The notes: generated from the letters alone by a model not told the origin. Positions 1 through 8,467 are shown, numbered from the stretch's first letter. The stretch: DNA of 64,000 nucleotides from Lewinellaceae bacterium (GCA_020636075.1 JACJYO010000002.1:186001-250000), one strand, 5' to 3'. Numbers and translations are program-made.

Positions 1-967
1 TCCAAATAATAAAAGCCAGCCCGGCTAATACCACCGGCGCAGCGTAATAGGTCCATGGCCAACTACCGCCTGTTTTTACAAAAGGATAAGCGATGGAAAA
101 GCTAACAGGGACCAACAGTTTGACCGGGTAAAACAACACGGTCTGGCAAACCATCCAAAAGCGGTCAAGTGTCGAAAATACAGCCGAAGTCGCCTCAATA
201 TCGTGCCCTTCCTGAGCACGGGTCATAAAGGTGTACACCCCAAATACCAGGCTGAAAGCGAAGAATGGGATCTTGTTGACCACAAATTTCCAGTCCCACT
301 TTCTGGCCTGATAGGCATCAATGGCAAGGAGCACCAATGGCAGGGTAACTGCTGCCGATTTGGCTAGGCAAGCCAGCACGAATGCAGTAATGGACAGTCC
401 ATAATAGAGTGGGGTAGTGCGCTGTTTCCACTGCACATAAGCAAGGGCGCCCAGCAGATAAAAAGTGGAAAAAAGTACCGTACTCAGTGCGGCTGCCCAG
501 GAAACGGCCTCCACCTGAACCGGATGCACAGCAAACAAGGCTGCGGCAAAAAATGCCGGCCAGTGGCGCTGAATAATTTGTCGAAGCAGCAAATAAGCCA
601 CACCTGCATTGATACTGTGAAAAATTAAGCCAAGCAAGTGATAGCCCCAGGCCTCCTTGCCGGAGATCATACTGCCGATCCAGTAACCGATCCAGGAGAT
701 CGGGGCATACATCCCCAAATTCTGCCCGCTGAAAAATTTACCTAACGAGGGGTTCTGAAGGGCCTGGTTATACAGGATCGCCTTATCATCATCAAAAAAG
801 ACAAAGCCGTTTTTTACCGAAAGTGCATACACGGCAGCGGCCAGTATCATTAAAAACAGGGCGAATAATGCCGGTTGTTGCGACGGTTGGGTTGTGTCCG
901 CAACAGGCTGTTCTTTTGCCGGAGCTGGCGTTACTGGCTGCGCTTTATGCTTGTGTTTTTTCGCCAT
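1..967 (-). CDS. GT-C type membrane glycosyltransferase (TMTC/DUF1736-like), 3' end cut by window edge
   Basis: The reading frame runs off the left edge, so only about the first 322 residues are visible. A charged, Pro/Gln-rich N-terminal stretch (MAKKHKHKAQ) precedes a first membrane segment. Next comes FVFFDDDKAIL, matching the acidic loop that follows the first membrane helix in GT-C enzymes and binds the lipid-linked sugar donor. Further on, HPVQVEAVSW and several hydrophobic segments match the family of multi-pass proteins that often end in TPR repeats. That C-terminal part would lie outside the window. The ATG at 967 overlaps the mtgA stop codon by one base (TAATG), suggesting translational coupling in an mtgA-led operon. 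Function as a protein or lipid glycosyltransferase is inferred from the family; the substrate is unknown. Confidence 0.75.
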   Translation of the reverse strand, partial: MAKKHKHKAQPVTPAPAKEQPVADTTQPSQQPALFALFLMILAAAVYALSVKNGFVFFDDDKAILYNQALQNPSLGKFFSGQNLGMYAPISWIGYWIGSMISGKEAWGYHLLGLIFHSINAGVAYLLLRQIIQRHWPAFFAAALFAVHPVQVEAVSWAAALSTVLFSTFYLLGALAYVQWKQRTTPLYYGLSITAFVLACLAKSAAVTLPLVLLAIDAYQARKWDWKFVVNKIPFFAFSLVFGVYTFMTRAQEGHDIEATSAVFSTLDRFWMVCQTVLFYPVKLLVPVSFSIAYPFVKTGGSWPWTYYAAPVVLAGLAFIIW

Positions 968-1767
968 TACTTTCGTAGTTTTTCGGGTTTGCGGGGTGTA
1001 TTTGGCTCGTCGTAGTCGATTTTTCCGCCCCACATTCGCATCTGACTGAGGATCCAGGCTTGCCGTCTCCGCATCAGGGAAGAGGGGCGAGCAATATTTC
1101 GTTTTAAAGGACTGGGCAGCACAGTTGCCATCAGTGCCGCTTCGTGGCTGCTCAGGGATTTTGCATTTTTATGAAAAAAACGTTGAGCAGCAGCCTCGGC
1201 ACCATAGATGCCGTCGCCAAATTCAATGACATTCAGATAGACAGTCATGATCCGTTCCTTGCTCCAGATGAGTTCAATCAGAAAGGTGAAATACACCTCC
1301 AGGCCTTTCCGGACCCAGGAACGGGATGGCCAAAGAAAAACATTCTTGGCTGTTTGCTGACTGATCGTGCTGGCACCGCGTTTGCGTTTATGCGTTTTAT
1401 TGTGGGCGTACGCTTCCTCGATGGCTTCAAAATCGAAGCCAATGTGTTCCAGAAACTCCTGATCTTCAGCGCAAATCACAGCAAGCTGGAGTTTGGGAGA
1501 CAGGTTTTCAAAAGAAACCCAATCCTTTTCCAGGCGTACCGTACGGGCTGGATCGTTGGCTTGTTGAAGATTCCGAATGATCATCAGCGGCGTTACCGGT
1601 ACCGGCAAAAAGCTGTAAAGCACCGTCATGCCGATGGTCACTCCAAAAAACCATAATAGCAGGCGCAGCACTAAACGGCGGAAATATAAGCCCCACCGCA
1701 ATTTGCCTGTTTCCGTTTGTGGTATACCGCGATACCAGCGCCGAAGACCGTTTTTTATGAAATTCAC
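967..1767 (-). CDS. mtgA: Monofunctional peptidoglycan transglycosylase
   Basis: A GT51 enzyme that polymerises lipid II into glycan strands at the outer face of the inner membrane. One N-terminal membrane segment (LLLWFFGVTIGMTVLYSFL) is followed by the GT51 signature: the catalytic-Glu motif EDQEFLEH, then RGASTISQQTAKN, and later KERIMTVYLN and EFGDGIYGAEAAA. There is no transpeptidase domain, and the length of about 266 residues is normal for MtgA. The frame can be extended to a TTG at 1791, but that TTG lies inside a TACCTTTG promoter box, so it cannot be in the transcript. I chose the GTG at 1767 instead. The stop overlaps the next gene's ATG by one base. Confidence 0.9.
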   Translation of the reverse strand: MNFIKNGLRRWYRGIPQTETGKLRWGLYFRRLVLRLLLWFFGVTIGMTVLYSFLPVPVTPLMIIRNLQQANDPARTVRLEKDWVSFENLSPKLQLAVICAEDQEFLEHIGFDFEAIEEAYAHNKTHKRKRGASTISQQTAKNVFLWPSRSWVRKGLEVYFTFLIELIWSKERIMTVYLNVIEFGDGIYGAEAAAQRFFHKNAKSLSSHEAALMATVLPSPLKRNIARPSSLMRRRQAWILSQMRMWGGKIDYDEPNTPRKPEKLRK

Positions 1768-1788
1768 TGCATCAAAAATTTGGAGATG

Positions 1789-1796
1789 CAAAGGTA
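1789..1796 (-). promoter_or_regulatory. -7 promoter box TACCTTTG of mtgA
   Basis: TACCTTTG fits the Bacteroidota -7 consensus TAnnTTTG. Transcription is expected to start near 1784, giving a leader of about 17 nt to the GTG at 1767. The box rules out the upstream TTG as the start of mtgA. Confidence 0.6.
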
Positions 1797-1836
1797 AGTT
1801 GGCCTACCCGCATTCCACGCTTGTGCTGCAAATTCC

Positions 1837-4449
1837 TTAGAAACCGCCATCCATACCTTCGCCACCCGCGTCGAATTTGGAGTTTTTCCGCTTGAACAAC
1901 GAAACATCAAACTTGCCAAAGCGCCACGAAAAGTTCAGGCGAACAAACTGGGCGTCGCGCCGGCGCCAGGAATCCTGAACGAAAAATTCCGATTCCGAAA
2001 AACTACCGCTGCGCCGGCTCCTGAAAACATCCTGCATGCTGAGTGTGATGGATGCTGTCCGGTCCCAAAGGTCCTTGCGCACGGATAGGTCGACAAACCA
2101 GGCTGGAATGGTGTAGCCCTGGGCGCTCGAGGCGGGACCTCCCATCCAACCGCCGTGGCCGGAACGGCTGTTCAGCGCAAAGGCGGTTCGACTTTGATAA
2201 CTTCCGGAAACCTGGATAGTAAGCGCTGCCGGCAATTTTATGTTCAGGTTTTCCTTGGCAAACCAGGTGAACTGCTGGCGCGACAAATCGCTTTCTACGT
2301 TTTTTGCGTTTACCTCCGAATTGTAAAAATTGAGGTTGCTGATAAGTTCAATTCGTTTCCAAAATTCATTTTTCAAGGTAAACTCCAATCCGTAGGCTTT
2401 GCTGGAATTTGAATTTGCGTAGGACGACACAATCACATCACGGTCGAGCAATGCGTTGTATTCCGAAAACTGGTAGCCGGTGATCAGGTTCTTTGCCTGT
2501 TTGTAATATACAGAAACCAAAATGTTGTGGGCCCGATTGAAAATATTCTGGTAGGAGAGCTCGAACGAATTGGTGAATTCAGGCACCAGTCCGGGGTTCC
2601 CGCGCGACAGCAAGAGGGAGTCAGAAAAATCCGGAAAGGGGATAATCTGGAAGAAACTGGGGCGGTTAACCCTGCGGCTGTAGCTGGCCTGTAAGTTATC
2701 CTCCTCGTTCAATTTGTAGGTTACAAAAACACTTGGAAACAGACTCAAGGGGTATTCATTCGAGAAGGAGGAGTCTACATCCAGCAATGTCCCGGTGTAG
2801 AACGAACTTTCAGCCCGCAAGCCGAGTTGATAACCCCAGGTTTTGAAGGAGTGGCTCAGCGTGCCATAAGCAGCATATACCTGATCGGTAAATTCGTATT
2901 CGTCGGCAAAGGTTGGCGCGCGTACGAATTCGGCTTCTCCAAAATCGTATTGATAGCTTGCATTGTCGCTATAGAAATCCCGGATGGCCGCGCGGGCGCC
3001 TGCCTCAAGTTTGATGTTGGCAGTTATGGGATTTACATAATCCGTCTGCGCGGTGTACTGATTGTTTATTCCCGTACCTTCCTGTAGTTGGCGTGTTTCC
3101 AGAGGAGAAGCCTGATAGACGGTGTTGAACAACCCGGAGTTATCCCATTTCCCACGGTTATAATTGACATCGGCTGTCCACTCTTTCCCGTTTTTCGGGT
3201 AAATATGTTTATACAAAATTTGACCGCCGTAGTTCCGCCATTGCCGGGAATTATCGGAGTCGCGGAAAGCGGTGCTACTGGAAGCAACAGTGCTGCCGGC
3301 AAGCGTATCGGTTTTGATAACCAGATTATCGTAGTTGTCCATGTCGCCACGGTGCATATTACCCGTAAACGTCAAGGTATTGCGGTTGTTAACAAACCAG
3401 TCCAACCCCGTGCGCAAATAGACCATTTTTCGATTGCTCTCCGACTCGGAGCTTTGATAAACATTCGTCAGCGGGCTACCGAAAAGGTTGTTGCGATCGG
3501 TTTCGCCATTGCCCAGTGAGCGGCGAAAAAAAGTGCCGCCGGAAATGAAGGCATTGAATTTGCCTTCCCGGGCATTCAGGTTGCCACCAAAGTTGGGCCG
3601 GCCGCGCATGTCAATACCTGCCCGAAGATTGCCGTTGTAACCGATCCGCCGCTCTTTTTTCAATACAATATTGACAATACCGGCATTACCGCCTGAAGCA
3701 TCGTATTTCGCAGACGGGTTGGTGATCACCTCGATATTATCGATGGCGTCTGCCGGGATTTGATCCAGCGTAAGCGTCGTAGGCCTGCCGTCTACAAAAA
3801 GCTGGGGGGCAGCGTTACGCATGGTAAGGTTGCCATCGATATCAACCACAAGCGACGGTACATTTTTCAGGGCATCTTCCGCAGTGCCGCCCGCAGCAAC
3901 CCCGTCTTTATCCACTTTGTAGATTTTTTTATCCAGGGCCAGGCTCACAGCGGAACTTTCGCTGGTAACAGTTACTTCTTTAAGCAATTGTGTGCTGGCA
4001 GCGAGCGGAATATCGCCCAGGTCTTTGTCAACGTTAGGCATGCCGCCGCCTTCTGCTGGATTGCCGGTGATAAAGGCCACTTTTTTTTCCACGGTGGCGT
4101 AACCCATGAAGCTGATCTTCAACGTGTAGTTGCCCATTACAGACAAGTTGGCCAGGCTGAAATCGCCGTTTTCTTCAGTCAATTGACCTGCGACAATTTT
4201 TTCCTGCATCGACTTCGATGTACTGTCGAACCGCATTGCGGTGAGTTGTACGGATGCATAGGGGACACCTTTACCGGTGTTTTCGTCGATCACTTTGCCG
4301 TAAAACCGGCCAATATTTGCCATTGCCGGATTTTGCGCCATGCCGGCGAAATTTCCCCGCGGCTGTTGTGCATTTAGACCACTCACCATGCCCAAAAACA
4401 GGCCGATGAGGCATAATGGGAAATACCGACGAATTAAAGAAATTGCCAT
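1837..4449 (-). CDS. TonB-dependent-receptor-like outer membrane beta-barrel protein
   Basis: An outer membrane receptor of the OMP_b-brl_3 type common in Bacteroidota. Starting from the ATG at 4449 (MAISLIRRYF), it has a signal peptide ending near ...GLNAQ, then a carboxypeptidase-regulatory-like domain (about residues 45-140, with GKVIDENTGKGVPYASVQL), and a plug domain (about 150-270, with AEDALKNVPSLVVDIDGN and VEVITNPSAKYDASG). A long barrel of alternating aromatic strands follows, ending in KRKNSKFDAGGEGMDGGF. The frame extends 37 codons upstream, but that part lacks signal-peptide character. No SusD partner is adjacent, so this is a stand-alone receptor with unknown substrate. About 870 residues, typical of the family. 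Confidence 0.88.
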   Translation of the reverse strand: MAISLIRRYFPLCLIGLFLGMVSGLNAQQPRGNFAGMAQNPAMANIGRFYGKVIDENTGKGVPYASVQLTAMRFDSTSKSMQEKIVAGQLTEENGDFSLANLSVMGNYTLKISFMGYATVEKKVAFITGNPAEGGGMPNVDKDLGDIPLAASTQLLKEVTVTSESSAVSLALDKKIYKVDKDGVAAGGTAEDALKNVPSLVVDIDGNLTMRNAAPQLFVDGRPTTLTLDQIPADAIDNIEVITNPSAKYDASGGNAGIVNIVLKKERRIGYNGNLRAGIDMRGRPNFGGNLNAREGKFNAFISGGTFFRRSLGNGETDRNNLFGSPLTNVYQSSESESNRKMVYLRTGLDWFVNNRNTLTFTGNMHRGDMDNYDNLVIKTDTLAGSTVASSSTAFRDSDNSRQWRNYGGQILYKHIYPKNGKEWTADVNYNRGKWDNSGLFNTVYQASPLETRQLQEGTGINNQYTAQTDYVNPITANIKLEAGARAAIRDFYSDNASYQYDFGEAEFVRAPTFADEYEFTDQVYAAYGTLSHSFKTWGYQLGLRAESSFYTGTLLDVDSSFSNEYPLSLFPSVFVTYKLNEEDNLQASYSRRVNRPSFFQIIPFPDFSDSLLLSRGNPGLVPEFTNSFELSYQNIFNRAHNILVSVYYKQAKNLITGYQFSEYNALLDRDVIVSSYANSNSSKAYGLEFTLKNEFWKRIELISNLNFYNSEVNAKNVESDLSRQQFTWFAKENLNIKLPAALTIQVSGSYQSRTAFALNSRSGHGGWMGGPASSAQGYTIPAWFVDLSVRKDLWDRTASITLSMQDVFRSRRSGSFSESEFFVQDSWRRRDAQFVRLNFSWRFGKFDVSLFKRKNSKFDAGGEGMDGGF

Positions 4450-4607
4450 TGTACAAGTTTGATTTGGAAAACGGATACGGCACAAGGCCGATGGATATAA
4501 AAACCTGCGAATAACAGCCAAATCAAGAATTGGGTTTTGGCAAATCGACTGGCGAGGCATTGCCTGACTGGATCAACACATTATTCTCAACAGCACAACG
4601 GCCGCTA

Positions 4608-5915
4608 TCAACCTTTAGCCCGCTCCAGTTCCACTGCACGACGCTCAATCGTAGGGACTGTTTTGACCACCATTTGAAGGGTATTGCGGATTTTTTCCTC
4701 GAACAGGACGATTTTCCCCTTTTTCAAATTGGCTACAGTTTCCTCATTGAAATGCCGGATAGTGATGAGTTCGAGTCCGTCTTCCCGCTTTACCCTGAAT
4801 TCATCCGACACCCCTTTAACAAAGGCGTCAATGCGCTCCGGGATTGTCGGAACACAAATAGAAAAGCTGATGGCCGTGTTTTGCATCATGTTCACAAAAA
4901 TCCGCAATCCGGCAAGTTCGGCAAACAACCGGGCCATATGCTGTTCGGCAACGAAGGAGTAGTCCGTGGTTATTATGTGCAACAAAGACTGATTTTTCTC
5001 CACCACTATAATTGGAGGGTATGTCTCCTCGGTATCACTACTTATTTCCGTTCCCGGTGCGGTCGGGTCCAGAAATGATTTTACAAAGAGCGGTATACTC
5101 TTGTTTTGCAGCGGCTTAATAGTTTTTGGGTGAATGACCTGGGCGCCGTAATAAGTCATTTCGATGGCTTCGCGGTAAGACAGGCGATCCAATTTCAAGG
5201 TGTTTTCAAACAATCGTGGATCCGCGTTTAGTACGCCTGGAACATCTTTCCAGATCGTCATGCTTTCAGCATCCAGGCAAAAGGAAAAAATGGCGGCAGA
5301 ATAGTCGGAACCTTCCCGACCCAGGGTGATGGTGAAATTTTCAGTGGTTGAACCGATAAATCCCTGCGTCAACACGAAGCCACCTTTTTCCAAAAGTGGC
5401 GGAACGAATTTTAGGGCATTGGGTTTGGTTTTGTCCCAATTGACCCAGCCTTCACGATAGGTATTATCCGTAATGACCACGTCGCGTGCATCCAGCCAAT
5501 GAGTTTGAAGCCCGCATTTGTTCAAATAAGCGGACACAATTTTCGAAGAAACCAATTCGCCGACACAGATAATCTGGTCATACGTATAATCATAGGAATT
5601 AGACGGAGTCTCTTCCAGCATCCATTCTGCTTCCACAAAGGTGTCGTTCACATCGGCAAAAACACCATCATCTGGCGCGAATAGTTCCCGCAGGAGTGCG
5701 TAGTGATTTTCCTTGACAACATTCATCAAAGCAGCTGCTTTGCCGGATTGTTGCATATGTGCAGCTACAACTTCTTCCAGCGCGTTGGTGGTTTTACCCA
5801 TGGCCGAAACAATGATCACCAATGGTTGATTTTTAAAGCGCTCCAGAATTGAAGCTACGTTTTTTACGGCGTCAGCATCTTTAATACTCGCTCCGCCAAA
5901 TTTGAATACTTGCAC
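4608..5915 (-). CDS. lysC: Aspartate kinase (monofunctional)
   Basis: Phosphorylates L-aspartate, the first step towards lysine, threonine and methionine. The N-terminal KFGGAS (residues 5-10) is the nucleotide-binding motif of the amino-acid kinase fold. TLGREGSDYSAA and WKDVPGVLNADPRL are the classic aspartokinase motifs. The last 130 residues or so look like ACT regulatory domains, implying feedback control by an end product. No homoserine dehydrogenase is fused, and 435 residues is the usual monofunctional length. The start is a GTG with no alternative ATG before the KFGG motif. A TACCTTTG box about 70 bp upstream supports transcription from its own promoter. Confidence 0.92.
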   Translation of the reverse strand: MQVFKFGGASIKDADAVKNVASILERFKNQPLVIIVSAMGKTTNALEEVVAAHMQQSGKAAALMNVVKENHYALLRELFAPDDGVFADVNDTFVEAEWMLEETPSNSYDYTYDQIICVGELVSSKIVSAYLNKCGLQTHWLDARDVVITDNTYREGWVNWDKTKPNALKFVPPLLEKGGFVLTQGFIGSTTENFTITLGREGSDYSAAIFSFCLDAESMTIWKDVPGVLNADPRLFENTLKLDRLSYREAIEMTYYGAQVIHPKTIKPLQNKSIPLFVKSFLDPTAPGTEISSDTEETYPPIIVVEKNQSLLHIITTDYSFVAEQHMARLFAELAGLRIFVNMMQNTAISFSICVPTIPERIDAFVKGVSDEFRVKREDGLELITIRHFNEETVANLKKGKIVLFEEKIRNTLQMVVKTVPTIERRAVELERAKG

Positions 5916-5985
5916 GGGTTAATTGTGAATTTTCAAGCAGTGAATAAAATGCGATTCGGTTTAGTTCCGGTTATTAATCGGGCCG

Positions 5986-5993
5986 CAAAGGTA
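5986..5993 (-). promoter_or_regulatory. -7 promoter box TACCTTTG of lysC
   Basis: Perfect TAnnTTTG match. The predicted start near 5981 leaves a leader of about 65 nt before the GTG of the aspartate kinase. A long inverted repeat (6013-6045) sits about 20 bp upstream, where the -33 region would be. Confidence 0.6.
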
Positions 5994-6012
5994 AACTTGT
6001 ATTGTCAAACCA

Positions 6013-6045
6013 AATTTAAATGAGGCATTAATGCCCATTTAAATT
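6013..6045. repeat. 33-nt inverted repeat between methyltransferase and lysC
   Basis: Outer arms AATTTAAATG (6013-6022) and CATTTAAATT (6036-6045) are exact reverse complements. They enclose the perfect palindrome GGCATTAATGCC (6024-6035); only A6023 is unpaired. The right arm overlaps the stop codon of the methyltransferase gene. It could be a terminator for that gene, though no clean T-tract follows on the - strand, or an operator overlapping the -33 region of lysC. Confidence 0.6.
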
Positions 6046-6577
6046 AACTGGAACGTACTTTTCGGCTTATCTCCCAAACCACAATTCCGGCCGCTACGGC
6101 AATATTTAAGGAATGTTTCGTGCCAAATTGCGGGATTTCAACAGCGCCGTCGCATGCATGTAAAACGGGGTCCGCAACACCATCCACTTCATTGCCAAAT
6201 ACCAGGGCATACTTTTCGCCAGGTTCAGGATTGAAATCCTGTAGCCAGGTTTTATCCGAAATTTGTTCCACAGCATACACTTTGTAGCCCTCCGCTTTTA
6301 GCTGCTTTATGGCCTGAGCCGTTTGCTCATATTGTTCCCAGGGCACCGTCTCGGTGCTGCCCAAGGCTGTTTTAAGAATTTCACGATGTGGTGGAACGGC
6401 CGTAATGCCGCAGAGTATGATTTTCTCCAGGGCAAAAGCATCGGCTGTGCGGAATACTGAGCCGACATTCATACCCGAACGGACATTATCCAGTACCAAT
6501 ACCAGCGGCAGTTTTTCCGTTGCGCTAAATGCTGTTGGCGAAAGGCGATTTAACGCCTCCATACTGAGCTTTTTCAT
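6044..6577 (-). CDS. SpoU/TrmH-family RNA 2'-O-ribose methyltransferase
   Basis: A SPOUT-fold enzyme that uses S-adenosylmethionine to methylate ribose 2'-OH groups in tRNA or rRNA. Family motifs appear in order: DNVRSGMNVGSVFRTADAF (motif 1, with catalytic-type N and R), ALVFGNEVDGV (motif 2) and IPQFGTKHSLNIAVAAGI (motif 3, knot and cofactor binding). At 177 residues it is a minimal SPOUT domain without the extra RNA-binding N-terminus of RlmB. The target cannot be told from sequence. It is divergent from miaE, with both promoters packed into 44 bp. Its own -7 box TACCTTTG ends 8 nt before the ATG, so the leader is only a few bases. Confidence 0.88.
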   Translation of the reverse strand: MKKLSMEALNRLSPTAFSATEKLPLVLVLDNVRSGMNVGSVFRTADAFALEKIILCGITAVPPHREILKTALGSTETVPWEQYEQTAQAIKQLKAEGYKVYAVEQISDKTWLQDFNPEPGEKYALVFGNEVDGVADPVLHACDGAVEIPQFGTKHSLNIAVAAGIVVWEISRKVRSS

Positions 6578-6585
6578 AGGCAGGT

Positions 6586-6617
6586 CAAAGGTAAGACGCT
6601 TGAAGCGTGTATTTTTG
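6586..6617. promoter_or_regulatory. Back-to-back divergent promoters with central palindrome
   Basis: The - strand box TACCTTTG (6593-6586) drives the methyltransferase and the + strand box TATTTTTG (6610-6617) drives miaE. The 13-bp interrupted palindrome ACGCTT-G-AAGCGT (6596-6608) lies exactly between them, centred 9 and 8 bp from the two boxes. This is the layout expected for a shared operator or a symmetric promoter core; no regulator is identifiable from the sequence. Confidence 0.6.
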
Positions 6618-6621
6618 CCCT

Positions 6622-7227
6622 ATGGAATCAACATTACAAAATACAACCCTTGGCTTGAAATTGCCCACCGATCCCCGTTGGGTAAACCTTGCTGAAATTG
6701 ATTTGGGTGAGATACTTACCGATCATGCCTACTGCGAACAAAAAGCGGCAACCGCCTGTATTTCCTTGATTCAATCGTACCCTGACCGTCCGGAACTAGT
6801 TGAAGCATTGGCGCCCATCGTAACGGAGGAATGGGGGCATTTCCGGATGGTATTGGCGGAACTCAAAAAACGCGATTTACTGTTGGGACGGCAACGCAAA
6901 GATGCCTATGTAAATGAGTTGTTGAAATTCCAAAAAAAGGGTGGATCGCGTGAGGATGCTTTGCTTGAACGCCTGCTAGTTTGTGCCTTGATTGAGGCCC
7001 GGAGTTGTGAGCGTTTTCGGTTATTATCATTGCATTGTGCCGATCATGACCTTCGCGGTTGGTACCACAAATTCATGGTAGCAGAAGCCGGGCATTACCG
7101 GTTGTTTCTTGACCTTGCTGAAAACTATTTTGGGAAGGAAAAAACCTGGGCGCGTTGGCAGGAATATTTGAAGCATGAAGCGGGAATTATGCAAAATTTA
7201 CCTGCACGCGGTGATCGGATGCACTAA
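6622..7227 (+). CDS. miaE: tRNA-(ms2io6A37)-hydroxylase, MiaE-like
   Basis: A ferritin-like di-iron monooxygenase that hydroxylates the isopentenyl side chain of ms2i6A37 in tRNA. About 200 residues, as expected. The carboxylate and histidine ligands of the di-iron site can be read in DHAYCEQKAA, EEWGHFRMV, LIEARSCERFR and VAEAGHYRLF, which pair as ExxH-type motifs on four helices. The ATG at 6622 (MESTLQNT) is preferred over the upstream in-frame ATG at 6607, because the TATTTTTG box overlaps the latter. The box ends exactly 4 nt before the chosen ATG, predicting a leaderless mRNA. The divergent neighbour also modifies RNA, a plausible functional link. Confidence 0.88.
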   Translation: MESTLQNTTLGLKLPTDPRWVNLAEIDLGEILTDHAYCEQKAATACISLIQSYPDRPELVEALAPIVTEEWGHFRMVLAELKKRDLLLGRQRKDAYVNELLKFQKKGGSREDALLERLLVCALIEARSCERFRLLSLHCADHDLRGWYHKFMVAEAGHYRLFLDLAENYFGKEKTWARWQEYLKHEAGIMQNLPARGDRMH

Positions 7228-7250
7228 AATCCCGAAATTTCAAAATCTAC

Positions 7251-7781
7251 TTACTTCAATTTGTTGATTTTACCTTCTTCGCCATATATCTCTTTGGAAA
7301 CTTTATTGTAGGCTGCAGCGGCCTCTTCAGCAGTATCGAACATTCCCAGATGCTTGGATTTGCCTTTGATTGAAATTACGGCGCGATACCGGTTGTGTTC
7401 TTTGTAAACTCCGGTGTATCCGGTTTTGCTACTGGTTTTGCGCTGCCGGCTAGCCACAGAGCGCGATCGATAGACAAGGTTTTCCAAGCGGCAATCCAGT
7501 TTGTCTCCATTTTTTGCGCCCACCAATTGTTGTTTGCCGCCTTTTTGATCTGAAAGAAATTTTTCGGCAATGAGCTTGTGCAAATAGAGCGTTTCAGTTT
7601 TAAACCCACCATCAGCGCGTTTCCAGGTTTTTTGAAAAACGGCACATCCGCTGGAGTGTTTTCGGAGATTATTAATCAGGTCAATTTTTGAGAGGTACGG
7701 ATCAGATGACAGCCATTCGTAGACATGGTCATCCAATAAAACCATATCATCAGCATTTTTCAGTTTTACTTTGTAAATCAC
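7251..7781 (-). CDS. AP2-domain DNA-binding protein with degenerate HNH-like region
   Basis: About 176 residues with a GTG start. The middle region (LHKLIAEKF ... GAKNGDKLDCRLENLVYRSR) has the layout of HNH homing endonucleases (LHRLIA...HIDGNKLNNRLENL). The expected catalytic His before the DG-like position is missing (GAKNGDK), so nuclease activity is doubtful. The C-terminal 55 residues (TGYTGVYKEHNRYRAVI...LGMFDTAEEAAAAYN) are a clear AP2 DNA-binding domain with the conserved YxGVY and FDTAEEAAxAY motifs. It may be a domesticated homing-endonuclease relative acting as a DNA-binding protein. It is monocistronic, convergent with miaE (23-bp gap), and faces a long AT-rich gap. Confidence 0.7.
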   Translation of the reverse strand: MIYKVKLKNADDMVLLDDHVYEWLSSDPYLSKIDLINNLRKHSSGCAVFQKTWKRADGGFKTETLYLHKLIAEKFLSDQKGGKQQLVGAKNGDKLDCRLENLVYRSRSVASRQRKTSSKTGYTGVYKEHNRYRAVISIKGKSKHLGMFDTAEEAAAAYNKVSKEIYGEEGKINKLK

Positions 7782-8271
7782 GGCTTGAGCTGTTTTGTTC
7801 TGGGAAATGGATTAAAGAAAAGAACTTGGGAAGGTGGGTAAAATTGCCTGGATGGCAATTCTGATAGACAGGATTAACAATGTCGGAACCTCATAAAGCT
7901 AGCAAAATTGAAGCGAATTTAGACTTTATTTAAATAATTTCCAATGGCGTTCGCGGCTGTTACCCAACCAGAATGTATTCAGGTTCAAAAAAAACATTCC
8001 TTTTTATTGAAAAAACGGCAATGGGCCAAACATAGATCAATTGTGCTGGCCGAAGTTGCCGGTTAAAAAGCCTGGGCAAATTAAATTTTGAATAAAGCAA
8101 TCCTAATCGAGGTAGATTAAATTAAAGTTTTGCTAAAATCCGCTCTCGTAGTCTAAATTTGCCGCGTAAAACGCGGTGGCACAAGATTTGCAACAATAAG
8201 CAAAACAGATTTCCGTTTTTGTCATCAATCTTGCTCATCCGCATATCGAATCTGCTAAAATTATTCATAGA
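7782..8271. other. 490-bp AT-rich intergenic region
   Basis: No convincing ORF. It holds a 7-bp perfect hairpin (AATTGCC/GGCAATT, 7842-7860) in the expected leader of the AP2 gene. Nearer the right end is a TAAATTTG -7 box (8154-8161), followed directly by a 6-bp hairpin (CCGCGT/ACGCGG, 8162-8176). The rest shows no repeat, tRNA or att-like structure that I can recognise. Confidence 0.5.
8154..8161 (+). promoter_or_regulatory. -7 promoter box TAAATTTG of the small lipoprotein gene
   Basis: Perfect TAnnTTTG match pointing at the 33-residue lipoprotein ORF. The predicted leader is about 105 nt and begins within a small GC-rich hairpin (8162-8176). Confidence 0.5.
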
Positions 8272-8373
8272 ATGAAAAACTGGAAAAAACTGCTCGCGTT
8301 TGCATTTCTTGCCGCGCTCTTTCTGTTAGAAGCCTGCCATCGTGGTTATGGTTGTCCCGGCACGGATTTATAA
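8272..8373 (+). CDS. 33-residue putative lipoprotein
   Basis: Translates as MKNWKKLLAFAFLAAL followed by FLLEACHRGYGCPGTDL: a lysine-rich n-region, a hydrophobic core and a lipobox-like LLEAC. After lipidation the mature peptide would be only 12 residues, starting at Cys22 and holding a second Cys in a GCP motif. It has its own candidate promoter (8154-8161) and a strong terminator 60 bp downstream, so it looks like a complete transcription unit. I do not recognise the family. It could be an outer-membrane-anchored micro-lipoprotein; alternatively it could be a chance ORF, but the intact signal sequence argues against that. Confidence 0.55.
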   Translation: MKNWKKLLAFAFLAALFLLEACHRGYGCPGTDL

Positions 8374-8434
8374 GCCCTCAGGACCAATTGTTATCTAACG
8401 ATGTAATTATCAACTAGTCCTATATACCGATTTT

Positions 8435-8467
8435 AAAAGGCACAGATGAACAGTCTGCGCCTTTTTT
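8435..8467 (+). terminator. Intrinsic terminator after the small lipoprotein
   Basis: Arms AAAGGCACAGA and TCTGCGCCTTT pair over 11 bp with a single A-C mismatch and a 7-nt loop, followed by a T-tract. The T-tract runs straight into the TATTTTTG box of the next gene. Confidence 0.7.

Noticed and set aside
7842..7860. 7-bp hairpin AATTGCC/GGCAATT as a terminator or riboswitch
   Set aside because: Too short, with no T-tract on + and only TTTT on -; no known riboswitch core.
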